From Flavobacteriaceae bacterium (GTDB lineage: Bacteria; Bacteroidota; Bacteroidia; Flavobacteriales; Flavobacteriaceae), in assembly GCA_026992695.1 (NCBI GenBank), contig JALWYP010000016.1, positions 1 through 9,187 of the forward strand: a DNA stretch of 9,187 bases. Reading direction: 5' to 3'. The translations under genes and the position numbers were made by a program. This document shows positions 8,240 to 9,187 of the stretch, piece after piece (position 1 is the first letter of the stretch; each line of letters begins with the position of its first letter). A model generated the notes under the pieces. It did not search any database and was not told where the DNA came from. It saw only the letters and a list, made by a program, of their open reading frames with translations.

Positions 8240-8743
8240 TTACTGTTTAACATACGTCAACGCTTTTTGCGAAGGGGTTACTTCACCCATAAAATGGTTG
8301 AGAAGCATTTCGCGTAACTTATCAGCCGTATCTACTTTTTCGTTCATTGCAGTTTTTCTAATGAGTTGTGCCGTAGCATTTTTTGCGGCGGTTACTGTAT
8401 TCCAACAATCTTCACTTACATAAATTTGTTGTGCAATATTGTGTTCAAATTCATTATCGATGTTTTGAATAAGTAAATTTTCATATTGTTGCACCGCATC
8501 TGAAAATGGTTTTACACGTAATAATAATTTTTTAGGATCTATGCGTTCCAAAAAAAGGGTAATGCGCTCGTAAGCCTGTAAACGCAGGGGTAAAACTTGC
8601 TTTTGAGCTTCTTTCTGTACAAGAAACCGCCTTCTTCCTTCTTCATTTTGTATGTGCCCTTTAAAAAAGTAATAAGCAACAATTCCCACCACTATTGCCG
8701 GTAGTAAATAGGCAAAATATGCTATAATTTGAGAAATTTCCAT
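8240..8743 (-). CDS. Conserved membrane-anchored protein of unknown function
   Basis: This 167-residue protein has one predicted membrane helix at residues 5-27 (IIAYFAYLLPAIVVGIVAYYFF). A basic stretch (KGHIQNEEGRRRF) follows, implying an N-out, C-in anchor with a cytoplasmic body by the positive-inside rule. The soluble part looks largely alpha-helical and contains LPLRLQAYERITLFLERI (51-68), FEHNIAQQIYVSEDCW (99-114) and VDTADKLREMLL (137-148). I recognise this pattern from a flavobacterial conserved hypothetical family, possibly the one named DUF7935, but could not verify that and know of no function. The ATG at 8743 places the helix at the very N-terminus and follows a promoter-like site by about 25 bases, so the start is well supported. 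The gene is monocistronic, convergent with dsbD and divergent from the lipoprotein gene at the window end. Confidence 0.8.
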   Translation of the reverse strand: MEISQIIAYFAYLLPAIVVGIVAYYFFKGHIQNEEGRRRFLVQKEAQKQVLPLRLQAYERITLFLERIDPKKLLLRVKPFSDAVQQYENLLIQNIDNEFEHNIAQQIYVSEDCWNTVTAAKNATAQLIRKTAMNEKVDTADKLREMLLNHFMGEVTPSQKALTYVKQ

Positions 8744-8768
8744 AACGTAAAATTTATTTTCTAAAAAG

Positions 8769-8800
8769 CAAACTTAAACTCTTTCTTAGTATTGCACAAC
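8769..8800 (-). promoter_or_regulatory. Putative promoter of the membrane-anchored hypothetical gene
   Basis: On the minus strand, TAAGTTTG (8776 down to 8769) matches TAnnTTTG exactly. Twenty bases upstream is GTTG (8800-8797), one base off the -33 TTTG. This is the most complete promoter in the window and predicts a leader of roughly 20 bases before the ATG at 8743. Confidence 0.55.
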
Positions 8801-8945
8801 TTTAAAACAGTATTTGCTTTTCGACTTCAAAAAAAAGAAACTATTAGTTAGTTCAATAAAAATCGTTCATCTTATCAAAACGATAGTTCCTTGTATCAAA
8901 ATAAGGCTTCCTAAAATGCTTGCTTATTTATCTATGTCCTTCTTA
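8801..8945. other. Middle of divergent intergenic region, no gene seen
   Basis: This AT-rich stretch lies between the two divergent promoter-like sites. The only ORFs are trivial, such as ten codons from 8916. Visible small motifs are a direct repeat TATCAAAA (8873-8880 and 8894-8901, 21 bases apart) and a short inverted repeat ATCGTT/AACGAT (8862-8867 and 8879-8884). These could be regulator sites but are short enough to be chance. Confidence 0.4.
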
Positions 8946-8953
8946 TAAGTTTG
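8946..8953 (+). promoter_or_regulatory. Putative -7 promoter element for the lipoprotein gene at the window end
   Basis: TAAGTTTG matches TAnnTTTG exactly and is the same octamer used on the opposite strand at 8769-8776. No good -33 TTTG is visible; CTTG at 8919-8922 is 23 bases upstream. If used, the transcript would carry a leader of about 150 bases containing the hairpin at 8984-9032 and the AAGGAGG at 9057-9063. Confidence 0.4.
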
Positions 8954-8983
8954 TTGTTAGAAAAAAGTTGTTTTGTTGCATAA

Positions 8984-9032
8984 TTTTTTAATACCGGTAT
9001 TGCAACCCCAAAGCGGTACCGGTTTTAAAAGA
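8984..9032 (+). promoter_or_regulatory. Long imperfect hairpin in the leader of the lipoprotein gene
   Basis: Positions 8984-9003 pair with 9013-9032 around the nine-base loop AACCCCAAA (9004-9012). Of 20 stem positions, 16 are Watson-Crick, three are G-U wobbles and one is a U-U mismatch (8992/9024). The core is GC-rich and contains ACCGGT in both arms, within the palindromes ATACCGGTAT (8991-9000) and CGGTACCG (9014-9021). It could be an RNA control element in the 5' leader, or a pair of dyad protein-binding sites on DNA about 25 bp apart. It is followed by an A-rich stretch rather than a U tract, so it is not a standard terminator. I do not recognise it as a known riboswitch class. Confidence 0.55.
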
Positions 9033-9056
9033 AAAAAGCAAAAATTTAAACTTAAA

Positions 9057-9063
9057 AAGGAGG
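9057..9063 (+). other. Shine-Dalgarno-like AAGGAGG without an adjacent start codon
   Basis: AAGGAGG is a full match to the 16S anti-Shine-Dalgarno sequence, unusual in Bacteroidota leaders. No ATG, GTG or TTG occurs within the normal 5-12 base spacing; the only ATG downstream is at 9114, 50 bases away. It may therefore not be a working ribosome-binding site for that start. Confidence 0.5.
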
Positions 9064-9113
9064 AAACCGAAAATCTTTAAATAAGAGCAGGTCAAAATTT
9101 TAAAAAAACAAAT

Positions 9114-9187
9114 ATGAAACAATTATTTTTCTCTATTATGGTATTGAACATATTTTTGATTGCATGTGATACCAATGACAACAACGA
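9114..9187 (+). CDS. Lipoprotein of unknown type, 5' end only
   Basis: The ATG at 9114 opens a frame that runs to the window edge: 24 full codons. It reads MKQLFFSIMVLNIFLIAC followed by DTNDNN, a textbook lipoprotein signal with a basic N-terminus, a hydrophobic core, lipobox LIAC (Cys18) and a polar Asp/Asn tether. An Asp after the lipidated Cys is a retention signal in E. coli, but the sorting rule differs in Bacteroidota, so I do not infer location from it. The fragment is too short to assign a family. Its upstream region has a long structured leader, unlike the other genes in the window. Confidence 0.75.
   Translation, partial: MKQLFFSIMVLNIFLIACDTNDNN

Noticed and set aside
8984..9032. 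Classic intrinsic terminator for a transcript entering from upstream
   Set aside because: The upstream + strand gene (dsbD) ends more than 800 bases earlier, with a minus-strand gene in between, and the stem is followed by A-rich sequence rather than a T tract.

Overview
The window looks like a piece of a Flavobacteriaceae (Bacteroidota) chromosome. It is AT-rich. Its promoters resemble the Bacteroidota -7 element TAnnTTTG, and most genes lack a Shine-Dalgarno sequence. Lipoproteins end their signal in short lipoboxes (VLFSC, IVGC, LIAC), and the secreted DsbD begins with a typical ...FSQ signal. No phage, insertion sequence, CRISPR array or rRNA/tRNA gene was found, so this is mostly core chromosome. 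I cannot name the genus.

Layout. (1) Positions 1-1107, + strand: the 3' end of a PagL/acyloxyacyl-hydrolase-like outer-membrane barrel gene, overlapping by one base a complete head-GIN (DUF2807) lipoprotein gene. (2) 1104-2438, - strand: mtaB, a tRNA methylthiotransferase gene, convergent with the GIN gene; their stop codons share the palindrome TTAA. (3) 2439-2683: a divergent intergenic region whose main content is a 7-bp tandem repeat (about 16 units, NNACTGM). It is open in one frame and lengthens the next ORF artificially. (4) 2684-4297, + strand: an orphan DppA/OppA-like substrate-binding lipoprotein gene. (5) 4351-8153, + strand: a two-gene operon, tilS (TTG start) and dsbD, overlapping by ATGA. 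The DsbD has two N-terminal alpha domains instead of one. (6) 8154-8239: a short convergent gap with a perfect 11-bp inverted repeat, a possible bidirectional terminator. (7) 8240-8743, - strand: a conserved membrane-anchored protein of unknown function. (8) 8744-9113: a 370-bp divergent intergenic region holding two promoter-like elements, a 20-position imperfect hairpin and an AAGGAGG sequence with no start codon after it. (9) 9114 to the window end: the first 24 codons of a new lipoprotein gene.

Function. mtaB and tilS both modify the anticodon region of tRNAs (A37 of ANN-decoding tRNAs and C34 of the AUA-reading tRNA-Ile), and both have the same -7 octamer, TACTTTTG. The rest of the window is mostly cell-envelope biology: an outer-membrane barrel, three lipoproteins, and the membrane reductant conduit DsbD. 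I see no convincing new multi-gene system. The least explained parts are the leader of the last lipoprotein gene (hairpin plus stray Shine-Dalgarno), the heptad repeat array, the doubled DsbD alpha domain, and the Ser-to-Ala change at the putative catalytic motif of the PagL-like protein.
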